Shown: piece after piece, positions 46,891 to 58,400 of the stretch
Position numbering within the stretch: the stretch's first letter is position 1
Layout of the letters: every line of letters starts with the position of its first letter
Assembly (NCBI GenBank): GCA_002633005.1
Contig: NMRA01000022.1
Coordinates: 364,056-428,055, forward strand
Direction of reading: 5' to 3'
Source: Phoronis australis
Lineage: Eukaryota > Phoronida > Phoronidae
DNA length: 64,000 nt
The notes under the pieces: model-generated
Databases searched by the model: none
What the model saw: the letters and a program-made list of their open reading frames with translations, nothing else
Told to the model about the DNA's origin: nothing
Program-made: the position numbers and the translations under genes

Positions 46891-49674
46891 ATGCAGAGCA
46901 GGATGGCAAGTAAAAAGTATGGAACCCTAGTAGCACTAAGGCTTTTCATTGTGCTGCAAATTATCAATGTAGGCCTGATTTTCGCTGAGGATAGTCAACA
47001 ACACGGTGACCGTTTCAATTGTCCTGTCACTGTTGACAACAACGAAACAATTGCCAATTGCAACTACAGGAGCCTCTTCTTTGTGCCGACTGGTATCCCC
47101 AAAACTGTCACCGTTCTGCACATGCGCGCAAACTTTATTTCTTCCATACCACCTGGTGCATTTATCAAACTGAAACATTTGAAAGAAATAGATTTGTCCG
47201 GCAACAGAGTATTTCTGACCTTTCACCAGGACAGCTTAATGGGGTTGCAATCTCTTATGCATCTGAGCTTGACGAAGACCAATGGTGTCTCGTTCGACTG
47301 TAACAATGGATCTTCAAGGCTCTTTCGACACACACCTCAATTGCAGAATCTTCGTATGAAAAGAACGGAAAAGTTTGATACCAAATGTATAAATTCCACA
47401 TTTCAGGATTTACCGAATCTTCGTTACCTGTCGATTACATGGCCGTATTCTCCGCTCCCGCATGGATTTTCCCTTCTAAAACAATTAGATATTTTAGATA
47501 TGAGTAAATCAACATTTAATCTGTCTGAAAATAACTTCCAAGCACTGTCACTTCTGAACGTTTCTCGTTTGGCACTACGAGAAATCCGTATAACAGGGTT
47601 TAGCAAACGTACGTTGAATCCTGTTTTACAAAATCTCAGGGTTTTAGATTTTTCATGTAACGACAATTTTGATGAGATTGGATTAAAGTCAAGGTACTTC
47701 TCTCCAATAGTGGAGTGTTTAGAGAATTCAACTCGCCTCGAAAGTTTAATCTTGGACCGATGTTATGATTATGACGCAGCAATTGCCATATCTTCCGACC
47801 AATTTTATCCTCTAAAACGAGTCCCTCTGAAGGCATTATCGCTGCGTCAAAACGCCGTCACAACTGTAGCCCCTTTTCTTAAACACCTGAAACATTTGGA
47901 ATACTTTAACGGGGATTACAACATACCTATCATATTCAAAGACACTAAAAAACTACTGTTGGACATAGGTTTTAAGAAACATTTAAAGGAATTTTACCTT
48001 TCCCACCAGTTCCTTTACTCCAGAGTGATAAATGTTTGTGATGAGGATGAAAGCGAAATATTCATGCGCGAATTTTCAGACAGAGCAGACCTCGAATCAA
48101 AAAGAGAAACGTTGAGAAACGATTCGAAAATACCGGGCAAGTCCTCTTTCAAACTAGATATTACCACAGAGAGTAGTGAGTACACAAAGTCAGGAATATT
48201 GGAAACGGAATACAGGCTCGAGGAATATTTAAACGACTCCAAGGTGCGAGTTGTAGTGTCGCTGGAGAAGCTGAACCTTGCAAAAATTGGTGTACCCATG
48301 TCTCCGCTTACGGACAGAGGACAGGTCATCCACGAGCTTAACATATCAGACTTTAGTAGTCATGGAATGCATGTACAGTTGACAAACAATCTAAAATTTG
48401 CAAACATCTCTTCGAATTTTATGTCGTCTATTGATTTCGTTGTATACGGCTTGGATTCGTTGAAAGTTGTTGATATTAGTGATAATAACTTACAGTATGT
48501 TCACAGCAAACTGTTTAGGGCGGTTGGAAAACTGGAACATCTATTCGCATCTAGAAACATGTTCGGGTTGTTCAAAAGACCTGGTGACTTGGTGACTACG
48601 TTGAGCGGTCTTCCCAACATAAAAACCATTGATCTATCAATTAATCGATTAAGTTACCTTCCAAGAGGTATATTTTCCGAGTGTCCCAATTTAACCCATT
48701 TAGATCTCCAAAGAAACGGCATGAAGTCTGTGCACTTAAAGTTCTCTAGTCTGCCTTCTTTGAAATATCTAGACCTTAGCCACAACGAAATCAAAGGCTT
48801 TTCAAAAGAACAGACAGAAGATTTCCAGAATGGCAATCTCTTCCTGAAGCTAGAAAATAACTCAGGCTTCGAGTGCTCCTGTGATAACATACCTTTTATT
48901 GAATGGATCCAGAGCGACGGGTCGAATGATACTGTGCTAAACAAAAGTAAACTCATCTGCGAGTTTGCAGACGGCAGAATGACAGCTTTGGTTGACGTTG
49001 ATTTAAACAAACTTTACATCGACTGCATGAAGGAAGTAATAATCATTGCAGTTGCAACTATGGCGGTCGTCTTATTGAGTACATCCCTTATCATGTGGCG
49101 ATATCAGTGGTACATAAAGTATTGGATATACGTTCTTCGACTTAGACATAGACATGACTATCCAGCCGACGGTACAGAGCCCTTTGCCAGCTATATATCT
49201 TATGCTGACAATGATTACGATCTCGCAAATACAGTGTGTACTAAGTTGGAAGAAAGTAACTTGCCGGTATTCTTCCGCGACAGAGACACAAGTTTGGGTA
49301 CCAGCATTTTCGATGAATACTTCCGCGGCATTGAATCCAGCAGAAAATGTATTCTATGTTTAACAGACAGTCATTTGAATTGTGCAGAACGTTATTTCGA
49401 GTTACAGATGAGTATGGTGCGAGGTAAAGGCTTCCTTATACCCGTCGTTGTTGGCAACTTAGCATTAGAGAAATTGCCGAAACCGCTGCGGCGCTTGCTC
49501 CGCGATGATGTGTACTTCGAGTGGCCAAAAACTGACTTGGAGGAAGAAGATTTCTGGAAGTCTTTGATTGCAGCGGTGCTTACTCGTAAAGGAGTCTGCA
49601 TTCGCAAAAATGGTACGTACGCTAGCAGTGTGAATTATCAAAAATGGGTTAGTGTTCTGATCAGCATCGGATAA
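46891..49674 (+). CDS. Toll-like receptor, single-LRRCT type, intron-free coding sequence
   Basis: ATG at 46891 follows a 3' splice site and gives 927 residues; the ATG at 46903 has a better context and is an alternative start. A signal peptide (RLFIVLQIINVGLIFA) is followed by an LRRNT-like Cys pair, many LRRs (LKEIDLSGN, LKVVDISDN, IKTIDLSIN, LTHLDLQRN, LKYLDLSHN), one LRRCT (FECSCDN...C...C), a membrane segment at about 716-736 and a cytoplasmic TIR domain at about 765-900. TLRs sense microbial ligands outside the membrane and recruit MyD88-like adaptors through the TIR. Box 1 is degenerate (FASYISYAD), box 2 reads RDTSLG (799-803, Leu802 where Pro is usual), and box 3 FW is present (888-889). 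An acidic LRR-free insert spans about 382-455. The ligand cannot be told. Confidence 0.95.
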   Translation: MQSRMASKKYGTLVALRLFIVLQIINVGLIFAEDSQQHGDRFNCPVTVDNNETIANCNYRSLFFVPTGIPKTVTVLHMRANFISSIPPGAFIKLKHLKEIDLSGNRVFLTFHQDSLMGLQSLMHLSLTKTNGVSFDCNNGSSRLFRHTPQLQNLRMKRTEKFDTKCINSTFQDLPNLRYLSITWPYSPLPHGFSLLKQLDILDMSKSTFNLSENNFQALSLLNVSRLALREIRITGFSKRTLNPVLQNLRVLDFSCNDNFDEIGLKSRYFSPIVECLENSTRLESLILDRCYDYDAAIAISSDQFYPLKRVPLKALSLRQNAVTTVAPFLKHLKHLEYFNGDYNIPIIFKDTKKLLLDIGFKKHLKEFYLSHQFLYSRVINVCDEDESEIFMREFSDRADLESKRETLRNDSKIPGKSSFKLDITTESSEYTKSGILETEYRLEEYLNDSKVRVVVSLEKLNLAKIGVPMSPLTDRGQVIHELNISDFSSHGMHVQLTNNLKFANISSNFMSSIDFVVYGLDSLKVVDISDNNLQYVHSKLFRAVGKLEHLFASRNMFGLFKRPGDLVTTLSGLPNIKTIDLSINRLSYLPRGIFSECPNLTHLDLQRNGMKSVHLKFSSLPSLKYLDLSHNEIKGFSKEQTEDFQNGNLFLKLENNSGFECSCDNIPFIEWIQSDGSNDTVLNKSKLICEFADGRMTALVDVDLNKLYIDCMKEVIIIAVATMAVVLLSTSLIMWRYQWYIKYWIYVLRLRHRHDYPADGTEPFASYISYADNDYDLANTVCTKLEESNLPVFFRDRDTSLGTSIFDEYFRGIESSRKCILCLTDSHLNCAERYFELQMSMVRGKGFLIPVVVGNLALEKLPKPLRRLLRDDVYFEWPKTDLEEEDFWKSLIAAVLTRKGVCIRKNGTYASSVNYQKWVSVLISIG

Positions 49675-50197
49675 ACTTAAGTCGATGGTTTATCGAAATG
49701 GTAGTTACACAAACGCTTGGCATGAACTTTCGTCATCACAAGGCTGTTTGAACGCAGGCCCCACGAAGGACGATCTTTCTAGTTAATTAGTAAAGATAGC
49801 GATTTTAACTGACGTTGCTATCACAAGTGTGGTAACACGTTCGGCTTTGTGGCGATCATGTGGCCTTTTAAAGGACTTACAATGTGATTTTGAACTGAAT
49901 GTATGGCAACACGTCATAATGTCATGCAAACTGATTTGTTCCAGGCGCTGTTATGTACTACGCCGACTAAATTTTGCCAGACACATTTCGCATGTGACTG
50001 TCTTGGCATGACAGATAAATACGAGGAAATGCAGTCAAGAGACCAGGTGGTGGTTAGGAGGAAGCACATCAGCTGTGCTTGTCAGAGTGCGTGCAATGTC
50101 AATTATAAACTTTGAATCTTCTTGTTAAACACGGGCTGCGAGACCAGGACTGAGATTTAAGCTAGGTCGTACGTACCATTTTGAGGATTAAATCCTC

Positions 50198-50203
50198 AAT
50201 AAA
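50198..50203 (+). terminator. poly(A) signal of the TLR gene
   Basis: AATAAA lies about 520 bp behind the stop codon and overlaps the end of a perfect 19-bp palindrome, TTGAGGATTAAATCCTCAA (50181-50199). It is the first good signal downstream of the TLR stop. Confidence 0.55.
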
Positions 50204-50867
50204 CTCACTTTTTTCGTCTAAAAAATTCAGTTAGATATTCAAGTTTAATTCATGCTAGCACAGTTGTATGGTTAGTTTCTTCTCTTTCTTCGGTTTCTTA
50301 TTTTTGTTTGTTTGTAAACGTTTATTTGTACTGTATTCCATGTTTGTCTTACAAAAACCTTTATCAACACTTGCCTTTAAAATTAATTTAGTTACCAGGT
50401 AATATCGTGGACCTTCATTTAAATAATTAGACCTTTAACTGAAGCACAAGTTTCATACCGACAGTTTGCGGACTTACACGTGCTCTCGTAACGCTCAAAT
50501 CTTCAGTAGACCTTTGAAGTACAACTTGTCGAAAACTGAAAATGAGTGCAGTAGCGGTTTGGCAAATGTTCAGATTCTCATGGGACGGATGGTTTTGCAC
50601 CTAGCTACTCTACATGGAAAAGGATTGTGACCGAAGGACTAAGGAAACTCTTGGGTACCAGAAGGACAAGGCTATTTCCATTCCAAGTGCGTGCTACGAG
50701 ACCAGAAAGAAAAGAATAGCATTATAAGTAATTTGATGATAAGTAGGATAATCGAGACAAAAAGTGTCAAGGCCGACAGACTGAAGAAGTTGGCAGAAAC
50801 TGCGGTGCAAGCAAGGAAAACATCAGCATAAGGACATGGAGGTGACCTACGTACATCCGCCCACACA

Positions 50868-51060
50868 GCCTAAATCATGGGGGGGGGGGGGCTGAGAATG
50901 TGTACCTTTTACTAAAAAAACGGGCTACGTTCGCAGCAGTGAATTGTGTATTCGCCGAATTTAGATAGTTCCTGCCTTTTTAGTGGACTTTGGTCTCGCT
51001 CTCTTCTTTTTTCGGCGTTTTTGTTTCTCTGAGGCGTAAATTTTTGCACACGCACACGCA
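50868..51060. mobile_element. GC-capped MITE, damaged copy 3
   Basis: CACAGCCTAAATCATGGGGG and the following TTTTACTAAAAAAACGGG, GTGTATTCGCCGAATTT and TTTCTCTGAGGCG match the interior of 17468-17712. The left cap is eroded and the right cap is replaced by a CA/CG-repeat (about 51046-51075). Confidence 0.6.
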
Positions 51061-51387
51061 CGCACACACGCGCGCAAGTGGATACACGAGCAGTTTTTCA
51101 ATAGTTATTGAATACACGTGTTGATGAGGCCTGACACTATCCTTTGTAATTGCAGAACAGACACATACTTTTCCATGAAAAACTATGACACGAGTTGTCT
51201 TGTTGAAAAAATCGTGTCGCTTGATAGGTTGTCAAAAGCGGTTCTGACTGGAGCTTAAAAGGTACCACAGGCCAGACCAGGCCATGGCTTGTAAACGATG
51301 ACTCCTGCAAGTGTCGGGTTTGTTGGTTATTTTAGTTGATTTGTATGAGCAAAAGTGATGCAATGGAAATGGGGCAATGACGTCAGC

Positions 51388-51485
51388 TTGATTTGGTAGC
51401 TTTTGCACAAATGAAATTAGGGTTGATTTGATAGCTTTAGTACCAATGAAATTAAGCTTAATTTGATAGCTTTAGCGCTCTATCA
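51388..51485 (+). repeat. tandem repeat of about 35 bp, two and a half copies
   Basis: The unit TTGATTTGATAGCTTTAG-ACCAATGAAATTA recurs at 51388, 51423 and 51458, the last one cut short. Units differ by a few bases. Confidence 0.75.
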
Positions 51486-52080
51486 AATCTCATTCGAGCA
51501 GACAACCAGAAATTCAAATGTTGGTTTTGACATCTCAAAAATGTGAAAATCAACACAGAGACCCAGAATGTAATTCAATAATTGCATAGTATTTGTGTGA
51601 ACTTGCTACCCTGGTGTGCTTATTATTGTCATTTAGATTCCATCAACGAATCTAATATTAGCTATGGTGTTTCTATTTGTAACCTAAGGTGCTACACGCA
51701 GGATAACTTAGCTTATACTCGATACGTGGAAGCAGGAAGAGATAACCAGGAAGGGACAACTAGCTAAACCGCCGTTTTTGGCCTCCTTTCCCGGTCTAAT
51801 TTCAGGACTTAATTTTCGTTTAAAAGGAAACAGATGATTTTATCAGAGGGATTAAAGTTTTTTCTATAGAAGGATATCAAAAAACTCACTTTGCAACCTT
51901 AAACAGTGGTGTAATTGTACTTTAAAAATATCGACTTCAGAGCACTCAATCGCAACTTCCCACACGCAGTCACGGGTATTTAAGCTTTTCCGTCGATGTA
52001 TAGATGGCGCAGTAGTCAAGTACTCCCTCATTTGCATATCAAATTTGCATGTGGGAGTTCTGAGACTCTCGTCAGTTGTT

Positions 52081-52160
52081 GGTCGAGCGCTTGAGTGGAT
52101 AAAGCGGTGACCTCCCACTGAGAGCACGCGCTGATGAAGATACCACTCGATCGCTTCGCA
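52081..52160 (+). repeat. possible tRNA-derived SINE head
   Basis: CGCTTGAGTGGATAAAGCGG resembles a pol III A box region and CACTCGATCGC lies where a B box would be. The match is weak, and the sequence runs into the assembly gap. Confidence 0.3.
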
Positions 52161-52229
52161 ATCAGGAGGTGAAAACACTCTCATGACCGCAGTTCTGAAT
52201 TCCAGCTAAGCAAGCCCTATTTCGAGGAG

Positions 52230-52834
52230 NNNNNNNNNNNNNNNNNNNNNNNNNNNNNNNNNNNNNNNNNNNNNNNNNNNNNNNNNNNNNNNNNNNNNNN
52301 NNNNNNNNNNNNNNNNNNNNNNNNNNNNNNNNNNNNNNNNNNNNNNNNNNNNNNNNNNNNNNNNNNNNNNNNNNNNNNNNNNNNNNNNNNNNNNNNNNNN
52401 NNNNNNNNNNNNNNNNNNNNNNNNNNNNNNNNNNNNNNNNNNNNNNNNNNNNNNNNNNNNNNNNNNNNNNNNNNNNNNNNNNNNNNNNNNNNNNNNNNNN
52501 NNNNNNNNNNNNNNNNNNNNNNNNNNNNNNNNNNNNNNNNNNNNNNNNNNNNNNNNNNNNNNNNNNNNNNNNNNNNNNNNNNNNNNNNNNNNNNNNNNNN
52601 NNNNNNNNNNNNNNNNNNNNNNNNNNNNNNNNNNNNNNNNNNNNNNNNNNNNNNNNNNNNNNNNNNNNNNNNNNNNNNNNNNNNNNNNNNNNNNNNNNNN
52701 NNNNNNNNNNNNNNNNNNNNNNNNNNNNNNNNNNNNNNNNNNNNNNNNNNNNNNNNNNNNNNNNNNNNNNNNNNNNNNNNNNNNNNNNNNNNNNNNNNNN
52801 NNNNNNNNNNNNNNNNNNNNNNNNNNNNNNNNNN
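52230..52834. other. assembly gap (605 N)
   Basis: A continuous run of N. Nothing can be said about its content, and frames that cross it are meaningless. Confidence 1.
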
Positions 52835-55700
52835 TTGGGTTGATCTTGACAAGGGCCAATTACCAAACGATGTTGGTTTTAAATATGTTTCATACTGTTT
52901 TCATCATTTTATCTTTAATATTCCAGTCTAATTTAATTGTTTTGCTTCCTGCTGGGTCGCTATCGTTTAATTTAATGTTTAAACTTTAAGTGCCATAACA
53001 GCAGATTTTTCTGTCAGTGAAAATAAGAATTCAGCTCTCGCCCACAGACCCACCTTATCTATTGCTTGGAATTTCTCATCGACTTTGAACCGAGCCATAG
53101 TCTTTATGACACGTGTTTCATCACTAGCTGATTACTGAATATCAGTTTTCTGGTTAGGTGCTACTCCTCGAATAAAGAAGTTCGACACGACTTGGCGATT
53201 TTCTGTCGTAATGTTGGTTCATGCATTTTGAAAAGTTGCCACTTTGCACAGACAGAAATGTTTACTACAGTTCAGGACCAGGTAATTACACTTAATTGGG
53301 TCTTGCTGGCACTGGACAATGTGGTCATCACCACTGCGTCCGACTCTGGAATTGCGCTCTCCTTCATTCAGGTGAAGGCCGCTCCAAAAAAGGTTGAACG
53401 AGCAGCAGCAAAAATTCCCACATATCTTTAGAAATGCGTGTTTTCCTTGAAAGCAAATTACTCATGGCATGTCAGCGCATACACAGAAGGAGCCAACACT
53501 AATGAATGCACTTTTAATTACGTGCTTACAAGTAGAAGTTTTCACTGACACTTTTTTGCATCTTCAACCTCAGTTTTTACTATGATTTTCTGATAATGTT
53601 GCCAATCTTGCGTTTAAGAGCCTCATATTATTACCCAGGCCTCTGTGTTACATTGCAACAGAGTGACTTCAGTCCTTCATATCACTTCTGCCCTAGTGTT
53701 GGATGCAGGTAGAATGAATGCTCAGGTTATCATTAGAAACTCTGTCCCTTCCATGGCACCAGTAGAGTTGTAGAAGAACCACTGTTGTCAAGAAGCCCAC
53801 TTATGTTTATCTAAGGTCCTTATGTGAGCAGCAGTCCAAATACAGCATTAGACATGACTTCACAGAAACAAAACACCAGCTAAAACAAAATTGATATGCC
53901 TCAAGTGACACTGGTGATTTTTCAAACTGTTAGGCTTCTGAAATTGGATTTCTCATGGGATCATTTTTACCAGAATAAGTATGATAAAAAATTTCCAAAC
54001 TTGATGAGTTTGGTTCTCTGTTACCTGTTGATGAAAGTTATAGTAACTCTTTGAACCTTGGTAGATTATTGGTCAACGATTCATGATGTAACACAGAAGA
54101 CCGTGGGAACACATAACAATGGACTAGACTTTTTTCCTGATTTGGAAACCACTATCACTTGGAGGTTTTGAGCTGGTAAGTGATAGCAAGTTGCTGAAGG
54201 GCATCGGGACACAACTTGTGATACAATACAAGCTGTGAAACCCACCCTATCTCATGGAAACAGTGGAGTGCATAACAATTCCAAAAGCAACATTTAGCAA
54301 ACTTTGGCAAGTGTAGACTAGACAGGTCCTGGGAACTGACAGTTCTCCACCAGACAGACTTGTGTTATAAGGTCAGACAAACAAAATATGTCAAACTGTT
54401 TTCACACTTAAACAAGATTCCAGAACTTCAGACACATTGACCATGCAGGAGCTCTTAAGACAAGGGAGCACTGAAGCACAAAAATACAATACACTATCTC
54501 TTAAAAGTACCCTGCCTTTGTCAATTTCAAAAAGAAAGGAGAAAACCTGTTGTACCCTAAGGTTAATATGTCCTAAGGACTGACCAGGCAGCTCATTCAG
54601 AGGAGTTAAAATAGGACAATTGTTATGAAATGGTCGATCGTATTCATAAAAACCTTTCACATAACATGCTTTATGCACAGTTTGCTAAAGCACTGTCAGG
54701 AATATTTTTTAAAATGTTTCATTTTTGTATGACAGGCTATCAAAAATAGAACTCTTGTGGTTTATACGAAAAAAATAAAAAGTTGCATTTATTCAATCGA
54801 GAACACTTGGTTAAATGTTGATAAGGTCCTACAAAACCTTACTGAACTAATGCAAGCATTAGTTCATTCAACTGTTATCACCTTGGCAACAGGCCTTCAT
54901 CTAGAATGTGTCAAGAGGTCCAAATGGATACCCCAATTCAAATATATTTAGGGACCCTAGTTAGGATGACCTGTTCAGCATTTGTACATCGAAGTAAAGT
55001 AAGCATTCTTGTCTCTTTTAACTTGTTGGCAGCAGATTTGACTAAAAAATCCGGAATAAAAAATTGGTTGGAAATGATGTAAAATACAAAAAGCTTTATT
55101 GCAGATTCATGTCTCCATAGTAACGTACAATATTATAACAGCAATTTGACTTGGGGTCACGGAAAACGTAGTCACATGCTATTTGTCATGGACGCCCTAT
55201 TTCTGAAATTCTGGATGAACCCTTGCTTGGCGTGACTCATTGAGACAAGCTCAACTCGTAGAGCTCTACCGGTCTCTACTGACCCTAAATAATCAATGCG
55301 CTACCTTTCTGAAACGTATTTTGATGCCCATGCAAGTCCTGCATGTACGGTAATTTATCACAGAATCAATCCTTATAGGTATTACATCATGTCCAGGCTT
55401 GGAACTAGGATAAATGAATTTCAGTATTCTCAAATGTTAGATATGTGGTACAAATTAAAACAATCCCTTCAAGTAAAGACTTTAAAATGGAACAAATTAT
55501 AAAGTTTTGCTATGAGAGCAGTAGTATAGAACGACCTCAAAATTACTCATGTATTCATTTATGAGATGAAAACGAGGTTAAGTAGCAGACAAATCTGATC
55601 ACTACGACTTGGTTCTCAACATTAAACTTGACGAATATTGTTGTGTTCTGCTCGACAACAGCAACACCAACCTGATCTTCACCAAAAACAGAAAAAATTG
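52835..55700. other. AT-rich stretch without recognised gene
   Basis: No exon with good splice sites and protein-like content was found on either strand. It may be intron, or 3' part, of the - strand gene whose exon lies at 59655-59967. Confidence 0.3.
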
Positions 55701-55715
55701 ATCATACGACACAAA

Positions 55716-55773
55716 GGAGGACTCTGGCCTAGGGAGGCCTACTCTAGCTCACTCAACCACTGAGTCACAGACG
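55716..55773 (-). repeat. tRNA-derived SINE head
   Basis: On the - strand GTGACTCAGTGGTTGAGTGA fits an A box region, followed at tRNA-like spacing by a paired stem and CCAGAGTCCTCC in place of the B box. Confidence 0.45.
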
Positions 55774-56207
55774 ATGAATTACTGAAGTCATGATGACTCC
55801 TTTATCAGCTTTAGCTTATTGCATTTAATCTTGCCCTTCTTGAACATTTTCATTCTTTAAAAAGATTTTGTAGTACGGTATGTAATGCAACTAGCAGTTT
55901 CTCATAAAAGCCGGAAGTTTACTAATTTCACTTATGTTCCACAGACCTGGCTTCAATTTTAGACCACCCTTATCTAGACCTAATGTTTATTACAGAGCTC
56001 AAATGCGATGACACAGTACACCGTGTTTGTTAATTTCAGCGAACTTTCAATATCGTCCGGCTTCTATAGGAAAAATGGCTTATACTAGCAGTTTTACGTT
56101 TCCTCAAGTATCCCACTTTTCAATTTCACCTGGGTAAAATTGCTTTAAACAACACCAAAAGACCAGATATGACACCTATAGTTTTAATGCCTATTTCGGT
56201 GGGCCAC

Positions 56208-56262
56208 AGGAACAGGAACCCGCAACAATGCGACGGAGTGCGTCACCACCTGAGCTCTATGA
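56208..56262 (-). repeat. tRNA-derived SINE head
   Basis: On the - strand GAGCTCAGGTGG matches the A box consensus TRGYNNARNNGG at 11 of 12 positions. GCGGGTTCCTGTTCC follows at about the usual distance as a degraded B box. Anticodon-stem-like pairing lies between. Confidence 0.5.
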
Positions 56263-56474
56263 AATTTAATCTGAAAACTACTCAACGCGTCTTGCACAAA
56301 TCACTGATACAAGCAGAATGAGTTGCAACCAAGTTAAACACCCAACTGAATAGCCATGACTTACAAATCTATTAATAACTGATTGGTCGAATCATCAAAA
56401 AGACAGCAACTGTCATATGCACAAGAAAAGAACAAAATCATTACAAAACGAAACACAAATCTGAATCACTACCA

Positions 56475-56545
56475 GCCCTCATGGTACAGTAGGAAGATCT
56501 CTAATCAGTCACACCATGCCTAAAAAAGATCGAATCCTGCAAAGT
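56475..56545 (+). repeat. tRNA-derived SINE head with intact A box
   Basis: TGGTACAGTAGG (56482-56493) is a perfect match to the pol III A box consensus. AGATCGAATCC (56527-56537) matches the B box GGTTCGANNCC at 9 of 11, with a start-to-start spacing of 45 bp. The flanks do not close an acceptor stem, so a SINE head is more likely than a tRNA gene. Confidence 0.55.
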
Positions 56546-58338
56546 ATAAGAACACTTTTAAGACTTTTCTGCAAATATATTAACTTTTGTTGCCAACTCT
56601 TCAACTCCTGACATTGTCGCAAATTAAAGGACCAGTTTTCATTACTTTGGAATGCTATATCAATTGGACAGCAAAATTGACTGGTGCCAACAAATATGTA
56701 GGATAAAGGGCATGTCCCTGAAAGATGTCACTCAGTACACAGCAAATTTATCAGAACACCACCAACACTTAGTGTCCAATAGCCAATCCAGAAACACCAT
56801 TATCTATTTTCAGCGCACACAATCCTCTGCCATCAGCACAGTCAATAGATAGTTTCCAATTTCATGAAGTGAAGATCTTTCAATTCCGTGTTGTTAGAAA
56901 GAGAAGAGACCAGAAAGACTGAGGTGATGGCAAAAGTTAGAGAAATTACATTTTTCTTTAAAATCCACAATGCAGTATTTTAACACATTAATCACAGATT
57001 TGCAGAAGTGACAGCGTGAACCCCAAAAAATCCAGTTGAAATCTATTCCTCAAGATTGATAACAACCTGGTGTATCATTCAGCTTAACAACCATAGGATG
57101 AATGTAAAGTACTCATTTGTAGGGCTGGCATTCTGATCCGTCTCCGTAATGCTACAACCGTAGAAACTCCATTTCTGACAAATGGACAATAGGCAAAGGC
57201 ATTAAAAATTGCGTGATTGGACATCACAAAAGTACAAAAACGCGTCTTTTTGATAAAACTAGTAAATACCCAGCGTATTTGAGAAACATATTGGTACGAT
57301 CATTTATTTACCATTTTAAAACCTATAAAAGGGGCAGTGAAAACCAACACCTGTTGAATAAAAAACAAACTTGATTTCCAAAATAACATAAAACTGGTGC
57401 CCAATGTATTTTACAAGGCAACAACATCGTTTTTGGCTATCCGGGCCATATTTCACAAATGTTTTGAAGATTATTGCCACACCAAAAGAAACTCACAAGA
57501 TAAAGATTTAAAGACAACCAAGTTTTCCTTCCTTTCTCCAACATCCTCGTCAATCAAAAGATGTTGTTAGAACTAGAATATTTGTAAATAGTCCTGCTAG
57601 CAAATATTTGGATTATAATTTACTATTAATGGTTCAAAAATGTGGTGAAGTTCAACGTTACTCAACTTTGGCAACCATTTTATTGGTACAGCAATGTTAT
57701 TTAAAAAAATGGCATAACATTAGAAGAGCATTAATTAATTGTGAACACTTTAATGCGTTACATTTGGTACATGAAATTTTAAACCAAAAACAAGAGCAAG
57801 TGGTATAATCTTCAAGTGTATTTGTGAACTTTGGGATAATATGTCTGAGTGACAACAGTTTCCAGTCACAGGGTGGCACACGGTTAAAGTTTCAGCCCCT
57901 GGGTCATAGGTTGCAACATTCATGTACTCTGAAGTTACTGAACATGTGTTTCACAGGTTTCATGACTGTTTTCGCATTACAGCCACATGCATACAAACAC
58001 AAGCTGGGGTGGAATTGGTGGTAGGGCGGGGGTATTTGCCCTTCCGTAGAAAAATTACCCGTCAGAAGGCACAGGCACCTCACCCCAAAGCCGAGCAAGG
58101 GCCTGTAAGCAGAGTGTACACACAATAGTCATTTTCCTCTATATAGCAGCAACATACTGAAACAGGGCTAGATACGGCAAACCTGCAGGTCACTAATGCG
58201 ACTTCGGATTTTATTTGCCAACCTGGTAAGAATCCCAGGTTACCATGGAGCTCTCAAGCCATTCACGAACACACTCAAAAAGTCCTAACAGCAAGTAAAT
58301 TGGAATTTTTTAGTAAAAATCAAAAGGCCCAGATCGTG
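56546..58338. other. AT-rich stretch without recognised gene
   Basis: No supported exon was seen. Small frames around 57600-58100 overlap on both strands and have no protein-like features. Confidence 0.3.
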
Positions 58339-58400
58339 CTCACGTGCCTCGGTAGGTTAGTCCATGCGCAGAATGTCAATGGACTCAAGATTCACCCAGC
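58339..58400 (+). repeat. tRNA-derived SINE head
   Basis: CCTCGGTAGGTTAGTCCATG (A box region, about 58347) and AAGATTCACCC (about 58387, degraded B box) are spaced as in tRNA. The motif CTCGGTAGGNTAG is shared with the candidate at 60395, which suggests the same family. Confidence 0.45.

Noticed and set aside
52162-52866. Long - strand frames of more than 200 codons
   Set aside because: They consist almost wholly of the N gap.
56475-56545. A true tRNA gene
   Set aside because: A and B boxes are good, but no acceptor stem closes and the anticodon arm is poor, so a SINE head is more likely.
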